NCBI RefSeq assembly: GCF_029541745.1
Contig: NZ_CP089746.1
Coordinates: 7,759,559 to 7,823,558, forward strand
Origin: Streptomyces sp. LX-29
Lineage (GTDB): Bacteria; Actinomycetota; Actinomycetes; Streptomycetales; Streptomycetaceae
DNA length: 64,000 nt
Reading direction: 5' to 3'
The translations under genes were made by a program, and so were the position numbers. Positions 1 to 8,523 of this stretch are shown in pieces. The stretch's first letter is position 1, and the number at the start of each line of letters is the position of its first letter. The notes under the pieces were generated by a model. It did no database searches. It had not been told where the DNA came from and saw nothing but the letters and a program-made list of their open reading frames with translations.

Positions 1-880
1 CGTATAACGGCCGGTCACCCGTGCATAGGCCATCGGTCCTCGGGCCCCGCGGCGGCGTCCGTCCTCTCCTTGGACGACGGGCTCGCCGCGACCAGGGGAG
101 GGCCGCCGGGGTCACCGGGGGCGCGGCCCCGGCGGGTCGTGCCGCGGGGTCCGGTCCGACGCCCGGGGTCGGCCTCGCGTGGGCCATGCCACGGGGGCTT
201 TGCAATTCCTTGTGCGGAGGCCGCCTTCTTCCCCGATGAAGGAGCCCGTTCTTCCCCGTGGAAGGAGCCCGCTCTTCCCCGATGAAGGCGACCGTTCGAC
301 CGTGACTGAGCATCTCATCAGTTTCCGGGTGCGGTCCTGCGGTCGGTTCCCGGAGGTCGCGGAAGCGACAGTCCGGTGCCGGTCGCCAAGCGGTGGAGTT
401 GCCCGCGCTCGCCGCCTCGAACAGCGACGCGAAGTCGCCTCGATCCCCCCGGTGCCGTGCGGAATTCGCCGCACCGCCGCGCCGTCGTGGAACTGGGCGT
501 GAAGTGCCGGTAACTCCAAGGTCGTTGAGAGTGCAACGGACCAAGGTGAAAACAATCCCGTGGCTCCCCGAGTCCGGCGTCCGTGGCCGAAGTGAATCAA
601 TTCCACCGCGGGGAAGCGTACGTAGCCACTTGCCGATCACTGGAGTCCCGCCTCACTCCGCCACGAGGCCGACCGGCGCCGTGCGCCCCCACCCCTCCGC
701 GCGCCCGTCGGTGCGCATATGACGGAGCATCAGTCCCCGTGCGGGTGGCGACGGATGGCGCACGGCATGACGTGAGGCCCCTTGCGCCTTGTGACCTGCG
801 CGGCGTGGCTGCGGTACTCGTCATGTCCGCCGGGACCGCCGATGGACGAGAGACCCGCCGTAGTGGAGAGGAACAGGCCC
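1..880. other. Left-edge non-coding stretch
   Basis: I see no convincing gene here: the open frames on both strands are short, overlapping and arginine/proline-rich, as expected by chance in GC-rich DNA. The stretch holds a three-copy tandem repeat (226-294) and must carry the promoter of the wall hydrolase that starts at 881. I looked for the c-di-AMP (ydaO-type) riboswitch that precedes some actinobacterial rpf-like genes and did not recognise its conserved core. Confidence 0.5.
226..294. repeat. Three 23-bp tandem repeats with internal dyad
   Basis: Three adjacent 23-bp units occupy 226-248, 249-271 and 272-294. Each contains CTTCCCC followed by GAAGG (CTTC-N6-GAAG), a short dyad with a fixed period of just over two helical turns. 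The phasing and dyad look like a regulator-binding array, but no protein can be assigned. It lies about 590 bp upstream of the hydrolase start, so the regulated gene may be to the left of the window. Confidence 0.6.
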
Positions 881-2128
881 ATGGCCGCACGAGAGAGTGA
901 CCGCCGTTCCGCATCGCCCAGCAGCCGCGTCTCCCCGCTGGTCACCGCCCTCACCGCCGGCGGTGTCGGCCTCGCCCTGCCGATCCTGCTCGCCGGCGCC
1001 GGCCACGCCGCGTCGGTCGGCACCTGGGACAAGGTCGCCGAGTGCGAGAGCAGTGGCCGCTGGCACATCAACAGCGGCAACGGTCACTACGGCGGGCTGC
1101 AGTTCTCGCAGAGCACCTGGGCGGCCTACGGCGGTCGGGCCTACGCCCCACGGGCTGACCTCGCCAGCAAGTCCCAGCAGATCAGCGTCGCCGAGGTGGT
1201 CCTCGCCAAGCAGGGCCCCGGGGCGTGGCCGGTCTGCTCCGTCCGGGCCAACCTGACCCGCGGCGGCGAGCAGCCCGCGGACGCCGGCCATGCCGAGGGT
1301 CGGGACCGCGGCTCGCGCGGCGGCTCCGGCGCCTCGCGGCCCGGACCGGAGTCCTCCGACGGCGGCGCCGGCAAGCGGCCCCAGCCGGCCCCCAAGCGCT
1401 CGGCGTCCGGGACGTACACGGTGGTCAACGGGGACACGCTGTCCGGCATCGCGCTCCGCAACGACGTCAGCGGCGGCTGGAAGACGCTGTACAACGCCAA
1501 CCGGGACACCATCGGCGGCGATCCCGGACTGATCCTCCCCGGGCAGCGGCTCGGCATCCCCTCCGGCGGCTCCTCCTCGCGGGTCACCGGGACGGCGCTG
1601 AACGGCGGCACGGGCACCGGGCAGCCCGACGGGGGAGCGCCCACCGCGGCGCGCGCCGCGACCGCCGGCACCACCAGGGACTCCGCGAAGACCGACGATC
1701 CGGACGTGCCGCGCCCCGCCGCCGGCAGCCATGTCACCCCGGTCCAGGCCCGCGTCACCACGCCGTACGGCGTCGGCGGCTCGAACTGGTCCAGCGGCCG
1801 GCACACCGGGGTGGACTACGCGGTGCCCGTCGGCACCTCGGTCCGCGCCATCGCCGGCGGCCGGGTGGTCTCCGCGGGCTGGAGCGGCGCCTACGGCTAC
1901 GAGGTCGTCATCCGCCACGCCACCGGCGTCTACAGCCAGTACGCCCATCTGTCGGCGCTGAACGTGCACAGCGGACAGATCGTCGCCGGCGGGCGCACCA
2001 TCGCCCGCACCGGCGCCACCGGCAACACCACCGGGCCGCACCTCCACTTCGAGGTGCGCACCAGCCCGCACTACGGCTCCGATATCGACCCGCTCGCCTA
2101 TCTGAGGGCGCACGGGATCGGCTCCTGA
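881..2128 (+). CDS. Secreted peptidoglycan hydrolase: Rpf-like + LysM + M23
   Basis: This 415-aa exported protein is predicted to cut cell-wall peptidoglycan. The N-terminus (about 1-44) is a signal peptide with basic residues then a hydrophobic Ala/Leu stretch ending near GHAAS. Residues about 47-125 form a resuscitation-promoting-factor-like lysozyme fold with the AECESSG motif, the Glu after Cys being the expected catalytic acid. Residues about 176-226 are a LysM wall-binding repeat. Residues about 290-410 are an M23 endopeptidase with zinc ligands in HTGVD (around His308/Asp312) and HLHFE (His387/His389). The start at ATG 881 is preceded by GGAGAGGA at a good distance; the frame is open further upstream without such a signal. 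The linkers are Gly/Ser/Pro-rich. It combines glycan-strand and peptide-crosslink cleavage in one protein. Specific substrates are inferred from family. Confidence 0.92.
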   Translation: MAARESDRRSASPSSRVSPLVTALTAGGVGLALPILLAGAGHAASVGTWDKVAECESSGRWHINSGNGHYGGLQFSQSTWAAYGGRAYAPRADLASKSQQISVAEVVLAKQGPGAWPVCSVRANLTRGGEQPADAGHAEGRDRGSRGGSGASRPGPESSDGGAGKRPQPAPKRSASGTYTVVNGDTLSGIALRNDVSGGWKTLYNANRDTIGGDPGLILPGQRLGIPSGGSSSRVTGTALNGGTGTGQPDGGAPTAARAATAGTTRDSAKTDDPDVPRPAAGSHVTPVQARVTTPYGVGGSNWSSGRHTGVDYAVPVGTSVRAIAGGRVVSAGWSGAYGYEVVIRHATGVYSQYAHLSALNVHSGQIVAGGRTIARTGATGNTTGPHLHFEVRTSPHYGSDIDPLAYLRAHGIGS

Positions 2129-2153
2129 CGAGTTCAGGAGCTCGGTGGGGGGA

Positions 2154-2191
2154 GGGAAGGCCGTCCGGCGCAGCCGCCGGGCGGCCTTCCC
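2154..2191 (+). terminator. Strong stem-loop after the wall hydrolase
   Basis: A 17-bp stem (2154-2170 with 2175-2191, one G-T wobble) closes a 4-nt loop, 25 bp after the hydrolase stop. There is no long T-tract, as is usual in streptomycetes. It probably ends the hydrolase transcript. Confidence 0.8.
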
Positions 2192-2677
2192 GTGCCGTCG
2201 GCCCCGTCCACCCGGGGGCGGTGACGAGCGGTCAGGCGCGCCGGGCGGCCTCGTACGCCGGCCTGGCGACGGTCCCCAGGCGCGGCCCGTACATGAGGTG
2301 GCTCGTTCATGAGGCGGCTCGTCTCCAGGCCGTGTACGACACCGTATCGATCCGGCGGGCCGCCTGACGGGCCGCGGCCGCCGCCGCGGCCCGCGAGGCG
2401 ACGGAGCCGCGGTCCGGGCCGTCGGCCACCGCGGCCGGCAGCGGGGCGACCGCGGCTGCGGCGAGGGCCAGGGCCGGCGCGGCCAGGGCGCGGAGCGGGG
2501 ACCGACGGGGGGCGGGCAGGGCTCGGCGAGGGGACCGACGGGGCGCGAGCAGACGCGGAGCTCCTCAGGGACGGCGGCTCACCTCGCGACTCCCGCCGGG
2601 ACCGTCGCCAGGACATACCCGGCTTCGCCGGCTCCGCCCTCCTCCGTGGCGCCGGCGGCTGTTCTACGCTGAGGCCC
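2192..2677. other. Intergenic region upstream of the MHS transporter
   Basis: No supported gene. It contains a 16-bp imperfect direct repeat (catgaggYggctcgt at 2292-2307 and 2308-2323). A minus-strand alanine-rich frame resembles the start of an exported protein but has an upstream stop and no start codon; it may be a gene remnant or chance. Confidence 0.4.
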
Positions 2678-4237
2678 ATGTCCCAGCCGCGCCGGGCGCT
2701 GCTGGCCGGGTCGGTCGGCAACTTCATCGAGTGGTACGAGTTCGGGGTCTACGGCTACTTCGCCACGATCATCGCCGGGACCTTCTTCACCCCCACCGGC
2801 GGCAGCCCGAGCGAGGGGCTGATCCGCACCTACGCGTCCTTCGCCGTGGCGTTCTTCTTCCGCCCCGTCGGCTCCCTCCTCTTCGGTCGACTCGCCGACC
2901 GGGTCGGCCGTCGACCGACCCTGATCGCCGTCCTGCTGCTGATGACCGGCGCCACCACCCTGATCGGACTGCTCCCCGGCTACGCCACCCTCGGCCCGGC
3001 CGCGCCCTGGCTGCTCACCGCGGTCCGCGCGGTGCAGGGGCTGTCCGCGGGCGGGGAGTTCGGCGGCGCCGTCTCGCTGCTGACCGAGTCGGCGCCGCCG
3101 GGCAGGCGCGGCCTGTACGGGGCCTGGCAGTCCTTCACCGTGGCGCTGGGGCTGCTCGCCGGCGCCGGTCTCGCGGCGCTGCTGGCCACCGTCCTCAGCC
3201 CGGCGGCCCTGGCCGACTGGGGGTGGCGACTGCCGTTCCTGCTGACCCTGCCGCTGGGCCTGGTCGCGCTGTGGCTGCGGCTACGGCTGGAGGAGACCCC
3301 GGCCTTCCGCCGCGCGCGGGAACCGTCCGGGTCGGTCGCGGTCCGCGGTCCGCGACCGGCTGAGGCGGCACCGGCTGAGACGGCACCGGCTGAGACGGCA
3401 CCGGCTGAGACGGCAGTGTCCGAGACGGCAGTGTCCGAGACGGCACCGACCGAGACGGCGGTGTCCGAGACGGCACCGTCCGCGGTGGCCGACGAGCGAA
3501 CAACAAGGGCTCTGGCGCCTCCGGGGGCTCCAGGGGCGCGGCGGAAGAGGGCCGCCGGGCCTTCGCCACGGCCCCCATCCGCGCCGGTCGAACCCGTCGT
3601 GATGGAGCCTCCTCTCCCGGCCGCCCGTCAGGAGCCCACACTCCGGCCAGCCGTCGTGATCGCGCTGGCCGTCGGCCGGGTGATGGGCTGGTCCGCGGCC
3701 GGCTACACCTTCCTGGTCGTCCTGCCCTCCTACCTCCAGGCCACGCTGGACGCCACGTTCCAGCAGGCGCTCATCGCCACGACGCTGGCCAACCTCGGTT
3801 TCGCGCTGACCATCCTTCCGGCGGGCGCCCTCAGCGACCGGGTGGGCCGGCGGACGGTGATGCTGACCGGCGCGCTGCTGGTGACCGTGCTCGCCTTCCC
3901 GCTGCTCCACGTGGTGCAGGACCCCGAGGCGGGCACGGCGGCGCGGAGCCTCGCGGTGCTGCTCGCCGGGGCCGCCGTGGGCCTCATGGCCGGCCCCGGG
4001 CCGGCGATGCTCGCCGAGATGTTCCCGACTGGCGTCCGCTGCACGGGCCTCGGCCTGGCGTACGCGCTGTCCAACGCCGTGTTCTCCGGCTCGGCCGGGC
4101 TCATCGTCACCGAGCTGACCGAGCGCACCCACGAGGTGGACATCCCCGCCTACTACGCGGCCGGGACCTGCGCTGTCAGCGTCCTCGCCCTGCTCACCCT
4201 GCGCGGCGACGACCACCGACGCCCGCTGCGCGACTGA
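2678..4237 (+). CDS. MFS transporter, metabolite:H+ symporter (MHS) type
   Basis: This 519-aa membrane protein has the MHS (ProP/KgtP/ShiA-like) N-terminal signature GNFIEWYEFGVYGYFA and RLADRVGRRPT between TM2 and TM3, with about 12 hydrophobic segments. Members import small organic solutes with protons; the substrate here is unknown. ATG 2678 is chosen because the signature begins directly after it; the frame is open far upstream but that part is Arg/Pro-rich noise. Unusual: the cytosolic loop between TM6 and TM7 is greatly enlarged (about residues 215-325). It carries seven tandem 5-residue repeats (APAET/AVSET type), then a proline-rich basic stretch. The gene lies 24 bp before anmK on the same strand, so the two are probably cotranscribed. 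Confidence 0.85.
   Translation: MSQPRRALLAGSVGNFIEWYEFGVYGYFATIIAGTFFTPTGGSPSEGLIRTYASFAVAFFFRPVGSLLFGRLADRVGRRPTLIAVLLLMTGATTLIGLLPGYATLGPAAPWLLTAVRAVQGLSAGGEFGGAVSLLTESAPPGRRGLYGAWQSFTVALGLLAGAGLAALLATVLSPAALADWGWRLPFLLTLPLGLVALWLRLRLEETPAFRRAREPSGSVAVRGPRPAEAAPAETAPAETAPAETAVSETAVSETAPTETAVSETAPSAVADERTTRALAPPGAPGARRKRAAGPSPRPPSAPVEPVVMEPPLPAARQEPTLRPAVVIALAVGRVMGWSAAGYTFLVVLPSYLQATLDATFQQALIATTLANLGFALTILPAGALSDRVGRRTVMLTGALLVTVLAFPLLHVVQDPEAGTAARSLAVLLAGAAVGLMAGPGPAMLAEMFPTGVRCTGLGLAYALSNAVFSGSAGLIVTELTERTHEVDIPAYYAAGTCAVSVLALLTLRGDDHRRPLRD
3368..3472 (+). repeat. Seven 15-bp in-frame tandem repeats in the MHS transporter
   Basis: Seven consecutive 15-bp units (gcaccggctgagacg and variants) encode APAET/AVSET/APTET pentapeptides in the central hydrophilic loop. 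Because the unit is a multiple of three, copy number can change without breaking the frame. Confidence 0.9.
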
Positions 4238-4261
4238 CCGACGACCGACCGGGAGGACACC

Positions 4262-5494
4262 ATGCGGGTGATCGGGCTGATGTCCGGCACGTCCTGCGAC
4301 GCGCTGGACGCCGCGGCCGCCGACCTGACCCTGGACGGGGACCGCATCACGCTGACCCCGCTGGGCGCGGTCGGCGAACCGTGCCCCGGCCCGCTGCGGG
4401 CGGCGCTCACCGCGGCCCTGCCGCCCGCGGCGACCACCCTCCGCGAGGTGTGCCGGCTGGACACCCTCATCGGCCAGGCGTTCGCCGCGCTCGCCCACCG
4501 GGCCGACCGGGAGCTGTGCGCCGGCCGCGCCGACCTGATCAGCTCACACGGACAGACCGTCTACCACTGGACCGAGGGCGGCACGGTCCGCGGCACCCTC
4601 CAACTCGGCAATCCCGCCTGGATCGCCGAGGCCACCGGCCGCCCCGTCGTCTCCGACCTGCGCAGCCGCGATGTGGCGGCCGGCGGCCAGGGCGCGCCCC
4701 TGGTGAGCCTCGTCGACACGCTGTGGCTGGCCGGCCGGCCCGGCGTCCCCTGCGCGCTCAACCTCGGTGGCATCGCCAACATCACCGTGCCGACCGGTGG
4801 CGCGCCGCTCGCCTTCGACACCGGTCCCGGGAACGCGCTCGTCGACGCCGCCGTCCACCACCTGAGCGGAGGCCGCGCGGCCTACGACGCGGACGGCGCC
4901 CTGGCCCTGCGGGGAACGGTCCACCAGCCGCTGCTGCGGCGGCTGCTGGCGGACCCGTACTACGCCCTGCCGGCGCCCAAGACGACCGGCAGGGAACACT
5001 TCCACCTGCCCTATCTGCTGGCCGCGCTCGCCGACTGGCCCGCGCTGCCGGCCGAGGACGTGGTCGCCACCCTCACCCGGCTCACCGCCCACACCGTCGC
5101 CGGCGCGGTGCGCGCCGCCGGCGCCACGGAGGTGATCGCCTCCGGAGGCGGCACCCGCAACCCGGCCCTGACGGCCGCCCTCCGCGCCGAGCTGCGCGGC
5201 GTGCCGCTGCGCGCCTCCGGCGAACTGGGCCTGCCGGCGGACGCCAAGGAGGCCTACGCCTTCGCCGTGCTGGGCTTCCTCACCCTCCACGGGCTGGCCG
5301 GCACCGTGCCGTCCTGCACCGGCGCCCGCCACCCCCGCGTGCTGGGCTCCGTCACCCCCGGCCGTGACGGGCTGCGGCTGCCGCCGCCCGCCGCGGCGGC
5401 ACCCACCCGGCTGGTGCTGTCGGGCCCCCGGCAGCGCCCGGATGGCCCCGCTGCCGATGCCGATCGGCGCCCGTTCTCGTACCGTCGGGAGTGA
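4262..5494 (+). CDS. anmK: Anhydro-N-acetylmuramic acid kinase
   Basis: AnmK opens and phosphorylates 1,6-anhydro-MurNAc to MurNAc-6-phosphate in peptidoglycan recycling, in the cytosol. The 410-aa product begins with the ATP-binding signature GLMSGTSCDALDAA. It also has SSHGQTVYHW, TLQLGNPAWIAEATG, VVSDLRSRDVAAGGQGAPLV, LNLGGIANIT and a late ASGGGTRNPAL, all in family order. It is slightly longer than typical because of a proline/alanine-rich tail of about 40 residues. ATG 4262 follows GGGAGG at a normal spacing. It sits 24 bp downstream of the MHS transporter. The wall hydrolase at 881-2128 suggests a local cell-wall theme, but that link is inference. Confidence 0.93.
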   Translation: MRVIGLMSGTSCDALDAAAADLTLDGDRITLTPLGAVGEPCPGPLRAALTAALPPAATTLREVCRLDTLIGQAFAALAHRADRELCAGRADLISSHGQTVYHWTEGGTVRGTLQLGNPAWIAEATGRPVVSDLRSRDVAAGGQGAPLVSLVDTLWLAGRPGVPCALNLGGIANITVPTGGAPLAFDTGPGNALVDAAVHHLSGGRAAYDADGALALRGTVHQPLLRRLLADPYYALPAPKTTGREHFHLPYLLAALADWPALPAEDVVATLTRLTAHTVAGAVRAAGATEVIASGGGTRNPALTAALRAELRGVPLRASGELGLPADAKEAYAFAVLGFLTLHGLAGTVPSCTGARHPRVLGSVTPGRDGLRLPPPAAAAPTRLVLSGPRQRPDGPAADADRRPFSYRRE

Positions 5495-5541
5495 GGTCCC
5501 GCACAGCGCGGGGGGAGTCCTGACGGCAGAGGAGCACGGTG

Positions 5542-5931
5542 ATGAGCGCCCCCGACACCGAGGATGGCGTCAGCGTCCACCTCACCGACTGTGGCCACGA
5601 GGACGCGGGCGCGGTCTTCGGCGCCCTGGAAGCCGCCTTCCCCGAGGGGGCCGGGCCGCCACGCAGCGAGCTCCGACCGGGCGCCGCCGGCGTCGAGCAC
5701 CCCATGGTGTGGTGCATGACGATCGACCTGAGCACCCGCGGCGCGCCCCTGCGGGCCATCCCCGTCCCCCTGGCCGGCCCCGTGACCGCCGACCTCTTCG
5801 GCGCCGCGGACCTCGTCCGCCGGGTGAAGAAGCAGCTGGCCGCCGTCTTCGAGGTGGAGGAGCGCGGCCATGTCTCCGGCGAGCACGAGATGGAGCTGCG
5901 GCTGCGGCTCACCTCGGGGCGGGAGGAGTAG
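5542..5931 (+). CDS. Small hypothetical protein
   Basis: A 129-aa soluble acidic protein with no signal peptide or membrane segment. I do not recognise the family. ATG 5542 has AGAGGAG about 7 nt upstream; a GTG directly before it (5539) is an alternative. Codon use is typical of the region and the frame ends cleanly. It lies 47 bp after anmK and could be the last gene of that operon. Its 3' end overlaps the 3' end of the convergent ClC gene by 23 bp. The C-terminal part has alternating charged and hydrophobic residues (VRRVKKQLAAVFEVEERGH) consistent with helices. Confidence 0.7.
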   Translation: MSAPDTEDGVSVHLTDCGHEDAGAVFGALEAAFPEGAGPPRSELRPGAAGVEHPMVWCMTIDLSTRGAPLRAIPVPLAGPVTADLFGAADLVRRVKKQLAAVFEVEERGHVSGEHEMELRLRLTSGREE

Positions 5932-7309
5932 CGCCCCTCCGGCCACCGCGCCGGCCGCCTTTCGGCCTGCTCCTTCCACGCGGGAACAGACGGCGCGGAA
6001 CGGCGCCCGGCGGCAGCTGGCTGGCGAGGAGCGAGACCACGAGCGCGATGATCACCACGGGGATGACCTCGATACTGCCGACGAGCAGCACCACCAGGAC
6101 GGCGCTGCTGACCGGCAGCCGCAGCACCGCGACGACGCCGGCGGCCATGCCCGCCGCCATCCCCGGCACCAGCCCCAGACCCGGCAAGGGCGCGAGCAGC
6201 GCGCCCAGCGCCCCGCCCAGAAAGGCCACGGGGAAGATCGGGCCACCCCGCAGGCTGCCCAGGCAGAGCGCGTAGCCGGCCGACTTGAGCAGCAGCACCG
6301 CGACCAGGGCGCCGTCGGGCCAGCCGGCGGGGTCCGCCGCCAGCTTGGCCAGGGCGGACTGGCCGGAGAGCGCGGCCTCTGCCGGGGAGCGGCCGGTCAG
6401 CACCGCGTACAGCGCGGCGCAGCCGGCGGCGGCCAGCGCGCACAGCAGGGTGCGGGGGAGCGGGCGTACGGCGACGAAGGCCGCCGTGCGCCGGCCGGCC
6501 GCCGTCACCAGCCGCAGCGCCGGCCCCAGCACCAGGCCGATCACCACGGCCCCCACCACGTCGCCGGCGTCCAGCGGCGGCGGGGCCGGCAGTCCGATGT
6601 CCAGACTCCCGGTGCCCAGGCCCGTCCAGCGGCCGAAGCCGGTGAAGACCAGCGCCCCGACGCCGCTGCACGCCAGGGCCGGCAGCATCACCAGCACCAG
6701 CCGGGGGCCGGCGACCCCGGCCACCTCGATCAGCAGCACGGCGGCCACCAGCGCGTTGCCGAAGATGGCCGCGATGGCGGCCGCGGAGCCGGCGGCGGTC
6801 AGCAGCGCGGCCAGGTCGGGGTGGCGGCCCATCCGCACCGGCCCGGCCAGCAGCAGCGCGAGCCCACCGCCGAACGCGATCAGCGGTGCCTCCGGGCCCA
6901 GCACGGCGCCGAACGGCAGACACGCGGCCGCCGCGAGCAGCACGCCCGGCAAGGCCGCAGCCGAGGCCCCGCCCGACTGGAAGCCGGCGGCGGGGATATG
7001 GCCCCCTCCGCCGGGCAGGCGGGTCGCGACGACGCCCACCACCACCCCGGGGACGAGCGCGAGCGGCAGCGGCCACCACCAGGGCGGGTCCTGCCACCCC
7101 AGGGTGTGGGGCCAGCTCTCCCACAGCAGACGCGTCAGCTGGTGCAGCCCGACCAGCAGCCAGAACGCCGCCAGCGACACCGGAACGCCGATGAGCGCGC
7201 AGAACCCGACGGTGCGCAGATAGCCGGGGCTGTGCAACACGGCGCGCAGCCGCTCGGTCTCGTCCGGCCGCGCCGCCGCGCCCGGCGGCCCGCTCGGAGG
7301 CTGTGTCAT
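5909..7309 (-). CDS. ClC-family chloride channel / Cl-/H+ antiporter
   Basis: This 466-aa polytopic membrane protein shows the ClC anion-pathway signatures. LPGGGGHIPAA corresponds to the GSGIP selectivity element. LGPEAPLIAFGGG corresponds to GxEGP and retains the gating glutamate. RGGPIFPVAFLGG corresponds to the GGxFxP element near the third pore segment. It would move chloride across the cytoplasmic membrane; channel versus antiporter cannot be decided. The C-terminal tail is strongly basic (Arg/Lys/Gly). The ATG overlaps an upstream in-frame stop as TGATG, hinting at translational coupling to an unrecognised short frame or simply chance. It lies 205 bp downstream of the SDR gene on the same strand. 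Confidence 0.85.
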   Translation of the reverse strand: MTQPPSGPPGAAARPDETERLRAVLHSPGYLRTVGFCALIGVPVSLAAFWLLVGLHQLTRLLWESWPHTLGWQDPPWWWPLPLALVPGVVVGVVATRLPGGGGHIPAAGFQSGGASAAALPGVLLAAAACLPFGAVLGPEAPLIAFGGGLALLLAGPVRMGRHPDLAALLTAAGSAAAIAAIFGNALVAAVLLIEVAGVAGPRLVLVMLPALACSGVGALVFTGFGRWTGLGTGSLDIGLPAPPPLDAGDVVGAVVIGLVLGPALRLVTAAGRRTAAFVAVRPLPRTLLCALAAAGCAALYAVLTGRSPAEAALSGQSALAKLAADPAGWPDGALVAVLLLKSAGYALCLGSLRGGPIFPVAFLGGALGALLAPLPGLGLVPGMAAGMAAGVVAVLRLPVSSAVLVVLLVGSIEVIPVVIIALVVSLLASQLPPGAVPRRLFPRGRSRPKGGRRGGRRGATPPAPR

Positions 7310-7514
7310 CAGCGCCCCTCTCCCGGCTCCGCCGCGCCGAGCGGACGGGGTTCGCCCCAGGGGTCCAGCCGGTGGAGCGGCACCTGGGCCGGTCCGAGCG
7401 GCGTCACCGCGATGCGGGCGTCGTCGGGGCCGGTCGGGCGGCGACCGGCGGTGACGGGTCCGGGGGTGGTGGCGAGGGCGTGGGCGGGGAGGGCGCCGGT
7501 GGTGCCGATTCCGC

Positions 7515-8354
7515 TCAGCCTCCCGTCGCGAAGCCGGGGAAGAGCGTCATCCCGCCGTCCACGTACAGCGTCGTCCCCACGACGTAGTCGAACTGATCCG
7601 AGCAGAGCGCCACCACGGCGGTGCCGATGTCCTCCGGATCCCCGACCCGGCCGTACGGGATCAGCCGCAACAGGTCGGCCTCGGCCTGCTTGGTCTCCCA
7701 GGCGCTGCGGTTGATGGGGGTGCGGATGGCACCGGGCGCCACCGCGTTCACCCGGATGCGCTGGGGGGCGAGCTCCTGGGCCAGCGTCGTCATCATCATC
7801 TCCACGCCGCCCTTCGACGCCGCGTAGTTCACATGGCCGGCCCACGGGATGAGCTGGTGCACGGAGCTCATGCACACGATCTTTCCGGCGGACCGGGAGA
7901 CCTCCGGAACGACCCCGCGCCGCTGGAACTCCTTGACCGCCTCCCGGGCACACAGGAACTGGCCGGTGAGGTTGACGCCCAGCACCTTGTTCCAGGCGTC
8001 GAGCGACATCTCGGTGAGCGGCGCGTCGCGCTGGAGGCCGGCGTTGGCGATCAGGATGTCGATGGTGCCGAGCTCCTGGACCATGCGCGCGACCATGTCG
8101 ACGACCTGGTCCTCGCGGGACACGTCGGCCTCGTGGGCGTAGGCGCGCACGCCGAAGCCCTCGATCTCCTTGACGAGGTTCTCCGCGGCCGGCTGGTCGG
8201 AGACGTAGTTGACGACGACATCGGCGCCGGCCCGCCCCAGGGCGAGTGCCGTCGCCTTGCCGATGCCCGAGTTCCCTCCGGTGACCAGCGCCTTCTGGCC
8301 CTTGAGCGGCGTCGCGGAGAAGGCGGGAGGGGCATCATGCGTAGAGGTGTTCAC
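7515..8354 (-). CDS. SDR oxidoreductase, glucose 1-dehydrogenase-like
   Basis: A 279-aa classical short-chain dehydrogenase: VTGGNSGIGKATALAL binds NAD(P), NAG is present (IANAGLQ), the catalytic Ser is in CMSSVHQL, and YAASK carries Tyr/Lys. The C-terminus VDGGMTLFPGF is typical of the glucose 1-dehydrogenase-like branch; the true substrate is unknown. GTG 8354 is chosen because AAAGGGAG lies 6 nt upstream; the frame extends 15 codons further to an ATG lacking such a signal. It is cytosolic. It might be cotranscribed with the downstream ClC gene. Confidence 0.88.
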   Translation of the reverse strand: MNTSTHDAPPAFSATPLKGQKALVTGGNSGIGKATALALGRAGADVVVNYVSDQPAAENLVKEIEGFGVRAYAHEADVSREDQVVDMVARMVQELGTIDILIANAGLQRDAPLTEMSLDAWNKVLGVNLTGQFLCAREAVKEFQRRGVVPEVSRSAGKIVCMSSVHQLIPWAGHVNYAASKGGVEMMMTTLAQELAPQRIRVNAVAPGAIRTPINRSAWETKQAEADLLRLIPYGRVGDPEDIGTAVVALCSDQFDYVVGTTLYVDGGMTLFPGFATGG

Positions 8355-8478
8355 CGGCGACTCCCTTTCGAACAGCCTGGACAGCCACCGGACACCCAAC
8401 CTCCCCGGTCGCCGTGTGGCGTGCGGCGCCGCACCCCGTTCCTCCGACGGAGCGACATGCCTCAGGCCAACGGCGTAA

Positions 8479-8501
8479 CCGGGGCCGGGGATCGGCCCCG
8501 G
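8479..8501 (-). terminator. Stem-loop after the GH15 gene
   Basis: A perfect 9-bp GC stem (8479-8487 with 8493-8501) with a 5-nt loop sits just downstream of the GH15 stop on the minus strand, before the SDR start. It is probably a transcript end. Confidence 0.55.
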
Positions 8502-8523
8502 CGGTGGGAGTCGGGGCGACGTC

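Noticed and set aside
300..880. c-di-AMP (ydaO-type) riboswitch upstream of the Rpf-like hydrolase
   Set aside because: Expected from known actinobacterial rpf genes, but the conserved core sequences were not visible. A covariance-model search would settle it.
2192..2677. Minus-strand alanine-rich frame resembling a signal peptide upstream of the MHS gene
   Set aside because: It has an in-frame stop before it and no usable start codon; the composition is explained by GC-rich DNA. At most a gene remnant.
7309..7514. Short minus-strand frame ending in a TGATG overlap with the ClC start
   Set aside because: There is no good start codon or ribosome site between the SDR stop and this frame's end, and no recognised family. 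The overlap may be chance.
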